A stretch of 19,185 nt of DNA. Source: a bacterium. GTDB lineage: Bacteria > Patescibacteriota > Dojkabacteria > JAKAPS01 > JAJZLI01. The position numbers were made by a program, and so were the translations under genes. The first letter of the stretch is position 1. Each line of letters starts with the position of its first letter. Below, one piece after another: positions 1-7,435 of the stretch. The notes under the pieces were generated by a model, which ran no database searches, was not told the origin of the DNA, and was given only the letters and a program-made list of their open reading frames with translations. The stretch covers positions 1 through 19,185 of the forward strand of contig JAJZLI010000002.1 of assembly GCA_021803645.1 (NCBI GenBank), read 5' to 3'.

Positions 1-738
1 GGTTCTGGTTATTTAGACTTAAAGCACCTATTTTTGGCTATTATTAATCAGAAGGATACTTTAGTATCTAAAGCATTTGAAAGTGTTAACTTTAAATCTT
101 CTGTATCATTTCAGAATTTTATTGATATACCTGATGGAGAATCTGATGGTGTTGATGGGGTAACATTGTTGCTATCAGATGATTTTGAGCGTGCTTTATC
201 AAATGCTTACCATATTGCTCATAGTTTTCATCATGTTTACGTTGGTACTGAACACCTAATATTGGGTTTATTACAGGTTAAAGATAACCCTTTTGTAAAA
301 GAGCTTAGTAAGTTTGCTATTGACTATGACTATACCTATAATTTGCTTGTAAATTATGGACATTACCCCCCAGGTATTTTTTACCAAAATAGTAACGTCG
401 TTAAGTCTTTGGAAAATAAGCCTTCCATAATTGCTAATTTAGCAACGAATTTGAATGAGGTTGTTAAATTATCAGAGTTATCCCCTTTTGTAGGTAGGGA
501 TAAGGAAATTAATAGAATAATACAGATATTATCTAGACGGGATAAGAATAACCCAATACTTATAGGAGAAGCGGGTGTAGGAAAAACTGCAATTGTTAAA
601 CAATTAGCATATAGAATTGTATCTAAAAATGTTCCTGAGAATTTAATGAATTTTGAAATTTGGAGCTTAGATATATCTAAGTTGATGATTTCAACAGAAA
701 TGAGAGGTGAATTAGAATTCGTTAGTGGAAGAAATTAA
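1..738 (+). CDS. clpC: ClpC-type AAA+ unfoldase, N-terminal part (partial, frameshifted)
   Basis: This is the front part of a Clp/Hsp100 unfoldase, which feeds substrates to the ClpP protease in the cytosol. The reading frame is open from base 1, so the true start lies left of the window; the TTG at 34 is internal. Visible parts are the end of the first Clp N-repeat (LKHLFLAIINQ), a second N-repeat around GTEHLILGLLQ, and the start of ATPase domain D1 with VGRDKEI and Walker A GEAGVGKTA. The D1 pore-loop region reads STEMRGELEF, with Met where the family usually has Tyr. The frame then runs into a TAA at 736-738, just before the Walker B strand. The rest of the protein continues in another frame from about 722. 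Family identity is secure; whether the gene is functional is not. Confidence 0.85.
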   Translation, partial: GSGYLDLKHLFLAIINQKDTLVSKAFESVNFKSSVSFQNFIDIPDGESDGVDGVTLLLSDDFERALSNAYHIAHSFHHVYVGTEHLILGLLQVKDNPFVKELSKFAIDYDYTYNLLVNYGHYPPGIFYQNSNVVKSLENKPSIIANLATNLNEVVKLSELSPFVGRDKEINRIIQILSRRDKNNPILIGEAGVGKTAIVKQLAYRIVSKNVPENLMNFEIWSLDISKLMISTEMRGELEFVSGRN

Positions 739-2383
739 ACAACGCAATAATATAATTTTGTTTGTAGATGAAGTTCATATGATATTTAATACTGGTGGTA
801 ATTTTGCAAGTAACGATATTGCAAATATGTTAAAGCCTCATTTACTTAGTGAATATTTTAGGTGTATTGGTGCTACAACTTTTTATGAGTATCAAAGGTA
901 TTTTGAAAATGATAATGCCCTAAACAGACGTTTTTTACCAGTAAAGGTTAACGAATTATCTAAGTCAGACACAGTTGAAGTAATCAAAAGTTTAAAATTT
1001 GAAATTGAAAAATATCATAAGGTTAAGATTAGTGAAGAGAGTATTATTGATGCTGTAAACTTGTCAGACCGTTTTATTGTCGATAGATTTTTTCCGGATA
1101 AAGCGATTGATTTGATAGAGGAAGCTGCAACTTTTAAAAATATTGAAAATAACAAATATTCAAAGAGTTTGGTCAGCATACAGTCTGAGTTGCAGAGGGT
1201 TGTTAATAAGAAAGAAAGCTATTTAAATAATCAAAAATATTTACAGTCACTATATTTTAGGAATAAAGAGAAGTTATTAATCTCAAAAATAAAGGATATA
1301 AATGCAATCGCTTTATCAAATATGAGAGTTGTTGATAGAAAAGACTTAATCAATGTTGTGTCTGCGTGGACAGATATTCCCGTTTTTAATATTTTAAATA
1401 ATGGATTAAAAGATATATCTAAAATAAGAAAAGAAATTAAGTCAGAAATTATTGGGCAAGATAATGCAGTTAGTAGGGTAATGGACATAATGATTTCTGC
1501 TAGGGCAGGTTTAAGAGATGAAAACCGTCCTATTGGAATATTTCTTTTTATTGGACCTACAGGTGTAGGAAAAACTGAGTTGGCAAAACAAATTGCTATA
1601 AAGTATATGGGTGGAAAAAAATCTTTGATTCAGATTGATATGAGTGAATATATGGAATCTCATAGTGTATCAAAGTTTATTGGTTCTCCTCCTGGTTATG
1701 TTGGATACCAAGAAGGAGGAAAACTATCAGAGGCTGTAAAAAATCATCCATACTCAGTCATCTTGTTTGATGAAATAGAAAAAGCTCATCCCGATGTACT
1801 AAATATACTTTTACAGATTATGGAGGAAGGTCATTTGACTGATAGTAAGGGAAAATTTATAAACTTTAAAAATACTATTATTGTATTAACATCTAATATT
1901 GGCTCAGATATAATAGAATCTAATAGTGTATTAGGTTTTAATGTTGATTCATATGGATCTGTAAATACTAAGATGAACGAAGAGTATGATAAAGTAGAAG
2001 AAAAAACTTTGGCCAGGTTAAAGGAATACTTATTACCTGAATTTTTAAATCGCATTGATGATGTAATTATTTTTAGGTCACTAAATAAGAGTGATGCATT
2101 TAAAATTGCTAAAAAACTTGCAGTAGATTTTACCAGAAAGTCAGAAAAAATAGGTTTGTACGTTTCATTTACTGACGCTTTTATTAGTTTTATTGCTGAA
2201 AAAGGATTTAGTGAGGAATTTGGTGCTAGACAAATTAAAAGGGTTTTTAATAAATATGCAGAGGCATCTTTATCTACTTATTTAATAGAGAATAAGGTGT
2301 TCTCATCAAAGGGTTATAATTCTAAGTTAAATCTTACCCTAAACGTAGATTCTTCTGGTAAAATAGAGGTTATTGCCGGTTAA
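725..2383 (+). CDS. clpC: ClpC-type AAA+ unfoldase, C-terminal part (after frameshift)
   Basis: This continues the upstream clpC fragment in the +1 frame; the nominal GTG at 725 is probably not a real start. It holds D1 Walker B (IILFVDEVH) and an arginine-finger region (ALNRRF), then a short charged middle domain around residues 135-200. Domain D2 has Walker A GPTGVGKTELA, pore loop GSPPGYVGY, Walker B VILFDEIEKAHPD, sensor 1 LTSNIG, arginine finger EFLNRID and sensor 2 GARQIKR. An LGFN tripeptide loop at about residue 403 matches the ClpP-docking loop of ClpC/ClpA proteins, so the ancestor worked with ClpP rather than as a ClpB disaggregase. About 550 codons stay open after the lesion, so the lesion is recent or artificial. 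Pseudogene status is possible. Confidence 0.85.
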   Translation: MEEIKQRNNIILFVDEVHMIFNTGGNFASNDIANMLKPHLLSEYFRCIGATTFYEYQRYFENDNALNRRFLPVKVNELSKSDTVEVIKSLKFEIEKYHKVKISEESIIDAVNLSDRFIVDRFFPDKAIDLIEEAATFKNIENNKYSKSLVSIQSELQRVVNKKESYLNNQKYLQSLYFRNKEKLLISKIKDINAIALSNMRVVDRKDLINVVSAWTDIPVFNILNNGLKDISKIRKEIKSEIIGQDNAVSRVMDIMISARAGLRDENRPIGIFLFIGPTGVGKTELAKQIAIKYMGGKKSLIQIDMSEYMESHSVSKFIGSPPGYVGYQEGGKLSEAVKNHPYSVILFDEIEKAHPDVLNILLQIMEEGHLTDSKGKFINFKNTIIVLTSNIGSDIIESNSVLGFNVDSYGSVNTKMNEEYDKVEEKTLARLKEYLLPEFLNRIDDVIIFRSLNKSDAFKIAKKLAVDFTRKSEKIGLYVSFTDAFISFIAEKGFSEEFGARQIKRVFNKYAEASLSTYLIENKVFSSKGYNSKLNLTLNVDSSGKIEVIAG

Positions 2384-2390
2384 CCCCACC

Positions 2391-2427
2391 TTATCCACAT
2401 TATTTTTGTTTTTTATACTTATCCACA
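2391..2427 (+). promoter_or_regulatory. Pair of perfect DnaA boxes
   Basis: TTATCCACA occurs at 2391-2399 and again at 2419-2427, same orientation, 28 bp start to start. Both match the classical high-affinity DnaA box exactly. They lie just after the clpC stop and before an AT-rich gap. They could be part of an origin, a DnaA titration site, or DnaA control of the promoter at 2483. No dnaA or dnaN gene is in view, so an origin is only a possibility. Confidence 0.55.
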
Positions 2428-2482
2428 CATAATGGTTATTGGCTCAGGTACAATATGTTTTTTAAGCTTCCTTTCTATGGGC

Positions 2483-2511
2483 TTGACAATAATTTGTCTA
2501 TAGGGTAAAAT
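2483..2511 (+). promoter_or_regulatory. Sigma70-type promoter for the rho leader / small RNA
   Basis: The -35 box TTGACA (2483-2488) is a perfect match. A 17-bp spacer leads to TAAAAT (2506-2511). The predicted start is near G2518. The -10 box overlaps a small inverted repeat, GGTAAA-A-TTTACC (2504-2516), that could be an operator. This is among the best promoter matches in the window and has no long ORF directly behind it. Confidence 0.7.
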
Positions 2512-2528
2512 TTACCTGTTCTTTGATT

Positions 2529-2570
2529 ATGAATGTATTTCCCTGGGTCTGGTTGGTAAAAGAAGCTTAA
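2529..2570 (+). CDS. Possible 13-codon leader peptide (MNVFPWVWLVKEA)
   Basis: A short ATG-to-TAA frame sits in the 5' arm and loop of the 2529-2594 hairpin, so a translating ribosome would open that hairpin. It has two Trp codons one residue apart, notable in such an AT-rich genome, though the GC-rich stem alone could produce them. Its start is preceded by TTTGATT, the same bases that precede the mreB start. There is no Shine-Dalgarno site. It may be chance. Confidence 0.2.
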   Translation: MNVFPWVWLVKEA

Positions 2571-2636
2571 CTGGTCCCATGGAAATACATTTATTACCTT
2601 TGAATAATAAATTATTGAATAAGTAACTTATTATTT

Positions 2637-2675
2637 GGGATCGATAAGGGGCAGTATCGATCCCTTATATTTTTT
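2637..2675 (+). terminator. Intrinsic terminator with two competing stems
   Basis: Stem A pairs GGGATCGAT (2637-2645) with ATCGATCCC (2656-2664), nine perfect pairs. Stem B pairs ATAAGGG (2644-2650) with CCCTTAT (2662-2668) and is followed almost at once by six T (2670-2675). A and B share bases and cannot form together. Either would end the RNA that starts near 2518; the overlap is also what an attenuator looks like. Confidence 0.6.
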
Positions 2676-2678
2676 ATC

Positions 2679-2707
2679 TTGATATTTTTTTTTGCTTGTT
2701 ATACCAT
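2679..2707 (+). promoter_or_regulatory. Possible rho promoter
   Basis: TTGATA (2679-2684), a 17-bp spacer and TACCAT (2702-2707) form a moderate sigma70 match just after the 2637-2675 terminator, giving a 5' leader of about 75 nt for rho. The region is T-rich, so chance matches are likely. Confidence 0.35.
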
Positions 2708-2790
2708 ACGTTAGATATGTATTTTTTTTTCAATTTAATCCATATTTTTACCTTAAATATTCATAATTATTAATATTTATTTTATAACTT

Positions 2791-4053
2791 ATGAAAGAAG
2801 ACTATTCATTACAAAGCCTGGATTCTAAAAGTTTGGCAGATTTACGCCTAATTGCAGAAAAAATAAAGGTTCCTGATTACCAAGAGGTTAACAAAAGAGA
2901 TTTGATATTTAAAATCCTTAAAACTATAGATCCAGAAGAGGTTAATATAAGTGTTGAGGGTATCTTGGAAATAATAAATGATGGAGTACATGGAGTTTTG
3001 AGATCATATACTTTATTACCAGGAGAAAATGATGTTTATATATCTGGTTCTCAGATAAAAAAGTTCAATTTAAAACAAGGTGATTATATTCACGGTAAAG
3101 CTAGGTTACCTAAAGATAATGAAAGATACTTGAGTTTATTAAAAATTGATAAAATTAATGCAAAGGAACCTGATGAAGCTGCAAAAAGAACTTCTTTTGA
3201 AAGGTTAACCCCTATTTTCCCAGATAAACAAATCATTTTAGAGATTGATCAATTTCGCTTGTCAAATAGGGTTATTGATCTGTTGGCTCCTATAGGTAAA
3301 GGTCAGAGAGGCATGATTGTCTCTCCTCCTAAATCAGGAAAAACGACATTATTGAAAGATATTGCTGATGGTATTTCAATTAATTCAAAAGATATACATT
3401 TAATGGTTTTATTGATTGGTGAGCGTCCAGAGGAGGTAACTGATATGCGTAGGTCAATTAAAGGAGATGTATTTGCATCAAATTTTGATGATCAACCTGA
3501 TAACCAAATTAAAGTTGCAGAAATTGCACTTGATAGGGCAAAGAGACTTGTAGAGGATGGAATTGATGTCGTAATTCTTTTGGATAGTTTAACTAGGTTG
3601 GCTAGGGCATATAATATTGTCGTTCCTCCTTCAGGTAGGACTTTATCGGGGGGGTTTGATCCAATAGCTCTTTATCCCCCAAAGAAATTCTTTGGATCTG
3701 CTAGAAATTTAGAAGAACACGGTAGTTTAACTATTATAGCTACTGCGTTAGTTGATACTGGTAGTAGAATGGATGACCTTGTTTATGAGGAGTTTAAAGG
3801 TACTGGTAATATGGAATTACATTTGGATAGACAGCTTTCAGAAAGAAGGATTTACCCTGCTATTGACGTTGTAAAGTCAGGTACAAGACATGAAGAAAAA
3901 CTTTTATCTTCAGATATTTTAAACCAATCTTGGAGAGTTAGAAGAATGTTAGATACCTTAAAAGTAGGAGAGAGTAGTGAGTTATTGTTAGATAGATTAA
4001 AGAAAACAAAAAATAATGAAGAATTTCTTATGACATTACATGAAAGCTTCTAG
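2791..4053 (+). CDS. rho: Transcription termination factor Rho
   Basis: Rho is the hexameric RNA-dependent ATPase that pulls transcripts from RNA polymerase. This 420-aa protein is complete and of normal length. The N-terminal Rho-N helical region is at about 5-45, the cold-shock-like RNA-binding domain at about 50-125, and the RecA-like motor from about 160. Walker A is SPPKSGKTT (178-186), Walker B VVILLD (260-265), and the Q-loop region and FKGTGNMELHLDR motif are intact. The usual GFGFLR RNA-binding strand (RNP1) reads GVHGVLR, so both aromatic residues known to stack on RNA are missing. There is no clear Shine-Dalgarno site; the ATG at 2791 gives the normal N-terminus. The gene ends in TAG. 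The long structured leader upstream suggests possible autoregulation, as rho is attenuated in E. coli. Confidence 0.97.
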   Translation: MKEDYSLQSLDSKSLADLRLIAEKIKVPDYQEVNKRDLIFKILKTIDPEEVNISVEGILEIINDGVHGVLRSYTLLPGENDVYISGSQIKKFNLKQGDYIHGKARLPKDNERYLSLLKIDKINAKEPDEAAKRTSFERLTPIFPDKQIILEIDQFRLSNRVIDLLAPIGKGQRGMIVSPPKSGKTTLLKDIADGISINSKDIHLMVLLIGERPEEVTDMRRSIKGDVFASNFDDQPDNQIKVAEIALDRAKRLVEDGIDVVILLDSLTRLARAYNIVVPPSGRTLSGGFDPIALYPPKKFFGSARNLEEHGSLTIIATALVDTGSRMDDLVYEEFKGTGNMELHLDRQLSERRIYPAIDVVKSGTRHEEKLLSSDILNQSWRVRRMLDTLKVGESSELLLDRLKKTKNNEEFLMTLHESF

Positions 4054-4138
4054 TTTATTATAACTTATATTTTTATTTTTAATAAATTCTATATTTAAAT
4101 TGCTTCTAGTACCGCATGTATTTAATTCTTGAGTTTTG

Positions 4139-4167
4139 TTGATATTATGTATTATTTCTGATAGAAT
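4139..4167 (+). promoter_or_regulatory. ndk promoter
   Basis: TTGATA (4139-4144), a 17-bp spacer and TAGAAT (4162-4167) lie 38 bp before the ndk start. The position in the 151-bp rho-ndk gap and the spacing support a sigma70 promoter that would drive ndk and the tRNA-Arg behind it. Confidence 0.6.
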
Positions 4168-4204
4168 TTTAGACTAAATTTATTATTTTGTTAGGTATAT
4201 ATTT

Positions 4205-4807
4205 ATGAGTAAATACGAAAGAAGTTTGGTTTTAATTAAACATGATGGTGTTGCTAGGGGGTTAATAGGGGAATTTATAACTCGATTTGAAAGAGTGGGC
4301 TTAAAAATTGTTGGGGTAAAATTTTTAAAACCCAGTCAGGATGTTGCTGAGAAGCATTACCCTTCAACAGATGAATGGTTAAATGCTGTTGGAAATAAGG
4401 TTTTAAAAGATTGTACTGAGCGTGGTATTGATGTTAATAAAATATTTGGTACAAATAACCCTATTGAGATTGGTAAAGTAATAAAAAAATGGAATATTGA
4501 ATTTCTAACTTTTGGTCCGGTTTTGGCTATTGTTTTTGAAGGACCTGATGCTGTTAGAGTAATAAGAAAATTAGTTGGTAGTACAAATCCTGTAGAAGCA
4601 TTACCAGGTACTATTAGGGGGGACTACACTTGGGATAATGGTGATTTGTCCAATATACAAGCGAGACCATTTTATAATTTAATTCATGCATCTAGTAGTA
4701 TTGAAGATGCTAAAAATGAAATTGAACTTTGGTTTTCTTCTGATGAACTATATGATTATGAGCTTGGTCATCACTCAGTCATGGGGTGGCACAAGAAATT
4801 GTCTTAA
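4205..4807 (+). CDS. ndk: Nucleoside diphosphate kinase, long form with insertion
   Basis: The enzyme moves the terminal phosphate from ATP to other nucleoside diphosphates through a phosphohistidine, balancing NTP and dNTP pools. The family core is clear: RSLVLIKHDGV at the N-terminus (usual IKPDG has His for Pro), RKLVGSTNP and PGTIRGD near 121-140, and the active-site histidine in NLIHASSS (His161). At 200 aa it is longer than the usual 140 or so. The extra length is an insertion of about 35 residues between HYP (51) and FGPVLAIVFEG (103), plus a shorter one between RGDYTW and the active-site His and a longer C-terminal tail. It is followed after 15 bp by tRNA-Arg, probably on the same transcript. 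A weak TAGG is the only Shine-Dalgarno candidate. Confidence 0.95.
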   Translation: MSKYERSLVLIKHDGVARGLIGEFITRFERVGLKIVGVKFLKPSQDVAEKHYPSTDEWLNAVGNKVLKDCTERGIDVNKIFGTNNPIEIGKVIKKWNIEFLTFGPVLAIVFEGPDAVRVIRKLVGSTNPVEALPGTIRGDYTWDNGDLSNIQARPFYNLIHASSSIEDAKNEIELWFSSDELYDYELGHHSVMGWHKKLS

Positions 4808-4822
4808 ATTTTTATTATACTT

Positions 4823-4896
4823 GTCCCTGTAGCTCAGTTTGGAAGAGTGCCTCGGTCCTAACGAGGAGGTCGTAGGTTCGATCCCTATCAGGGATA
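4823..4896 (+). tRNA. tRNA-Arg(CCT)
   Basis: A full cloverleaf is visible: acceptor GTCCCTG/CAGGGAT (first pair G-T), D stem GCTC/GAGT, anticodon stem CCTCG/CGAGG with loop GTCCTAA (anticodon CCT, codon AGG), T stem GTAGG/CCTAT with loop TTCGATC, discriminator A. CCA is not encoded. It ends 4 bp before the stop codon of the convergent PEGA gene. Confidence 0.93.
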
Positions 4897-4900
4897 TATT

Positions 4901-6346
4901 TTATAGTGAAAATGGGAATATAGATGTTTGTTTTATTAAATTTATAGAGTAAATGTTAATATAATTAGAATTACTTGATATATTTTGACTTATAAGTAAT
5001 GTTTGTCCGTTAGGAGTTATAAAATAATCTTTATTAATACCCCCAATGATCTTTATTTTTGTATTTGAAGAAATTGCTTGACTCCATAAAGTAAAATTAT
5101 TTATTCCTGAATGATTATTGTTTTTAGTGGCAAAGAAAATGTATCCACCTAGCGGGTACCATGTAATGTTGCTAACTGTGTCTAGATTGTTTATTAATAT
5201 CGTTTGACTGTTATTTTCTATATAGTAAACCCATAATTGATTGTCTTTTTGAATCAATATATATAGATTGTCTGGTGAAAAATCTATTTTGGTAATGTTT
5301 TGTCCTAGATTAATAGGTTTCATTGTTTCTGTATTTAACAATATGCTATTTGTTTTCGAATTAAGGACAATATAATTACTATTATTGCTAGTGTATATGG
5401 TGTTAATATCGAAATTTGTTCTATAAATTTGTGTTTTATTTGAACCATCTAGGTTTTCTGTATATATAGAAGATGTATTGCTAGACTTATTATATATTGA
5501 GTATATTATTTGATTTGTATTATATGCAGAGTAGGGTATATTTGTATTTTGGTTACTACTATAAATTAAGTTAATAGAATTATCATTTACATTAAAGGTT
5601 GCTAATATGTTGTTGTTGGTGTTTTGTAGTAACAATACATTATCGTTTAACCACTGAATGTTGGAGAACAATCCTATGTTATATTGTGTTGACATGTCTA
5701 TTACCGAATTATTACTTATATTATATAAATAATAATCAGTATTGTTTTGTGTATTTGGGTTTATTAGTATATAAGAAAAGTTTCCGTTTGGTGTTATGGA
5801 ATAATTTTGGGGATTGAAATTGGATATCTGTGACAGATTTAGTAAAAAGGAGAAATTTGGATTTTGACTTTGTGGATTTGTGTAATATATCCCATTCACG
5901 TTATTATTTTGAGTTACTAGCAGTATGTCTTGGGAATTGATATTAGATATCATTTGTATTGTATTGTTAGGTAATGTTAGTTTATTCTCAGTATTGGTTG
6001 TTGGAAATAGAAATGCGTCTAAGTTTGTAATTTGTTTAAATTTTACTGATACTAAGCTTTCCCATGATGTATAATTTTGTTTTTTTATAAGAATCTTATA
6101 TGTTCCTGGCAGGAGAGAAGTTATTATTAATGGTGTTTTTCCTTCATATACATTGCCTAAGTAGATTGATGCATTCGGAATATTAGTATTAATTCTTAAT
6201 ATTCCTGTTTCTGTTAAAACTCCTGATTTTAAGTTAATTTGATATCCATTTGCCCACATAATAATAATTACTGAAGTTGTTATGATAACAACTATGCCAA
6301 TTATGTTTATGATATTGGAATAGGTTTTTTTTATAAAATTTTTCAT
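4901..6346 (-). CDS. PEGA-domain membrane-anchored protein with propeller-like repeats
   Basis: The 481-aa protein has a short basic N-terminus, one membrane segment at about 13-31 (IIGIVVIITTSVIIIMW) and then a PEGA domain at about 47-112 (GILRINTNIPNASIYLGN, LLPGTYKILIKKQNY). PEGA domains are small beta-sandwiches typical of surface proteins. The remaining 370 residues are a run of beta-strand-like units (GNFSYILINP, SNYIVLNSK, DNLYILIQKD) resembling a WD40/TolB-like propeller. It is probably exported and membrane-held, facing outward. Composition is strikingly rich in Asn, Ser, Thr and Ile, as expected of an AT-rich gene under weak constraint. Function is unknown. It is transcribed divergently from the degenerate mreB and convergently with tRNA-Arg. 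Confidence 0.75.
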   Translation of the reverse strand: MKNFIKKTYSNIINIIGIVVIITTSVIIIMWANGYQINLKSGVLTETGILRINTNIPNASIYLGNVYEGKTPLIITSLLPGTYKILIKKQNYTSWESLVSVKFKQITNLDAFLFPTTNTENKLTLPNNTIQMISNINSQDILLVTQNNNVNGIYYTNPQSQNPNFSFLLNLSQISNFNPQNYSITPNGNFSYILINPNTQNNTDYYLYNISNNSVIDMSTQYNIGLFSNIQWLNDNVLLLQNTNNNILATFNVNDNSINLIYSSNQNTNIPYSAYNTNQIIYSIYNKSSNTSSIYTENLDGSNKTQIYRTNFDINTIYTSNNSNYIVLNSKTNSILLNTETMKPINLGQNITKIDFSPDNLYILIQKDNQLWVYYIENNSQTILINNLDTVSNITWYPLGGYIFFATKNNNHSGINNFTLWSQAISSNTKIKIIGGINKDYFITPNGQTLLISQNISSNSNYINIYSINLIKQTSIFPFSL

Positions 6347-6382
6347 TTTTATTCTATATTATGTAGATTTTTTATTGATAAA

Positions 6383-6391
6383 ATTATATCA
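6383..6391 (-). promoter_or_regulatory. Extended -10 promoter for the PEGA gene
   Basis: On the minus strand, TGA followed by TATAAT (6383-6388) forms an extended -10 element 37 bp before the start codon. No good -35 is seen, which is acceptable for extended -10 promoters. It lies in the 73-bp divergent gap with the mreB paralogue; I see no convincing promoter for that gene. Confidence 0.45.
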
Positions 6392-6419
6392 TATATTGTT
6401 CTAATTTATTTTATATTTA

Positions 6420-7433
6420 ATGTATATGTTTGGTATTTCTAAATTTGGATTTGACTTTGGTAGTTCTTCTTCTTTGATATCTGCACCTCATAAAGGTGTA
6501 TTAGTTAATGATCCATCTGTTGTCGCACTATCAATGGATACTAAGACAATAATTGCTGTTGGTAATGATGCCAAAGATATGTTGGGAAAAACTCCTGAAG
6601 GTGTTATTTCTAAGAATCCTATTAAATTTGGGGCTATCTCTAATTACAAGATAGTAGAGTCTATGATTAGATATTTTTTATCTAAAGCGGGTTATAAATC
6701 ATTGTTTTTTAATTCAGAAGCTGTTGTGGGTATTTCTGATGGGTTAACTTCTGTTGAAAAAAGAGCTATGTATGAGGCCGTTATGGGTGCGGGTATAAAA
6801 AAGATATATCTCGTACCCAATGTATTGCTTACAGCCATAGGATGTAATTTACCCATAGGTACTTCTTCTGGTAATATGGTTATCAATATAGGTGGTGGTA
6901 CTGCCGAACTAGCAGTAATTTCCTTTAATGGCATAGTTGTTTCTGATTCTATTCGTGTGGGTGGAGATTCCATTAACGAAGCTATTTGTATATATCTTAA
7001 AAAAAATTATGGAATAATCATTGGGGATCAAATGGCAGAGAATATTAAGATAGAAGTAGGGTCGGCACTACCCTTAATTAGTCCTATTGAAATGGAAATT
7101 AGGGGTAGAGATGCAGTAAATGGTATGCCAAAATCTATGATTATTGATACCAATGTAGTGGTTTCTGCTATAAAAGGTCCATTAAATCTTATTATTCAGT
7201 CAACTAGGCATCTCTTGGAAAGAACCCCTCCTGAACTTGCTTCTGATATTATTGATAGAGGAATACTTTTGAGTGGTGGAACTTCTTTGCTTAGAAATAT
7301 AGATACATTAATAACTAGAGCTATCGGTATTACTGCATATATTTCAGATGACCCAGTGACTTCTGTTGTTAATGGAGCTTCAGAGGCTCTTAAATACATT
7401 GATATTTTATATAAGAATGTTAGGAATCCTTGA
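6420..7433 (+). CDS. Degenerate MreB paralogue (actin fold, catalytic residues lost)
   Basis: This 337-aa protein aligns along its whole length with MreB, the actin-like filament that guides wall synthesis, including the true mreB at 15288. Shared blocks are NDPSVVAL, GKTPEGVI, RYFLSKAGYKS, INIGGGTAELAVIS, IRGRDAVNGMPK and ERTPPELASDIIDRGILLSGG. Key nucleotide positions differ. Phosphate-1 DLGTANT is DFGSSSS (12-18). The catalytic EEP is PNV (133-135). Phosphate-2 DIGGGTSD is NIGGGTAE (156-163). It probably binds nucleotide weakly or does not hydrolyse it. ATG 6426 (MFGISKFG) is as likely a start as 6420. Its stop lies 2 bp before the next gene's ATG, so the two are co-transcribed. I give no symbol because it is not an orthologue of classical mreB or mbl. 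Confidence 0.85.
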   Translation: MYMFGISKFGFDFGSSSSLISAPHKGVLVNDPSVVALSMDTKTIIAVGNDAKDMLGKTPEGVISKNPIKFGAISNYKIVESMIRYFLSKAGYKSLFFNSEAVVGISDGLTSVEKRAMYEAVMGAGIKKIYLVPNVLLTAIGCNLPIGTSSGNMVINIGGGTAELAVISFNGIVVSDSIRVGGDSINEAICIYLKKNYGIIIGDQMAENIKIEVGSALPLISPIEMEIRGRDAVNGMPKSMIIDTNVVVSAIKGPLNLIIQSTRHLLERTPPELASDIIDRGILLSGGTSLLRNIDTLITRAIGITAYISDDPVTSVVNGASEALKYIDILYKNVRNP

Positions 7434-7435
7434 TT

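Larger units (their letters stand above)
2518..2675 (+). ncRNA. Structured leader or small RNA upstream of rho
   Basis: A predicted transcript of about 158 nt runs from the 2483-2511 promoter to a terminator-like hairpin. Its main element is an extended hairpin at 2529-2594: the outer stem pairs 2529-2542 with 2581-2594 (11 perfect Watson-Crick pairs plus three further pairs, one a wobble), then 2544-2547 with 2576-2579, then 2549-2554 with 2569-2574, separated by single mismatches. Smaller AT hairpins follow (AATAAGT/ACTTATT near 2619-2633), then the 2637-2664 stem. I could not match it to tmRNA, RNase P RNA, SRP RNA or a known riboswitch. It may be a free small RNA or an attenuating leader of rho, which starts 115 nt further on. 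Confidence 0.5.

Noticed and set aside
2518..2675. tmRNA, RNase P RNA or SRP RNA
   Set aside because: No tRNA-like ends, no GAGGAAAGTCC core and no GGAA-capped SRP helix; length and fold do not match.
5599..5817. Plus-strand frame inside the PEGA gene
   Set aside because: Low-complexity antisense shadow with no start signal and no recognisable domain.
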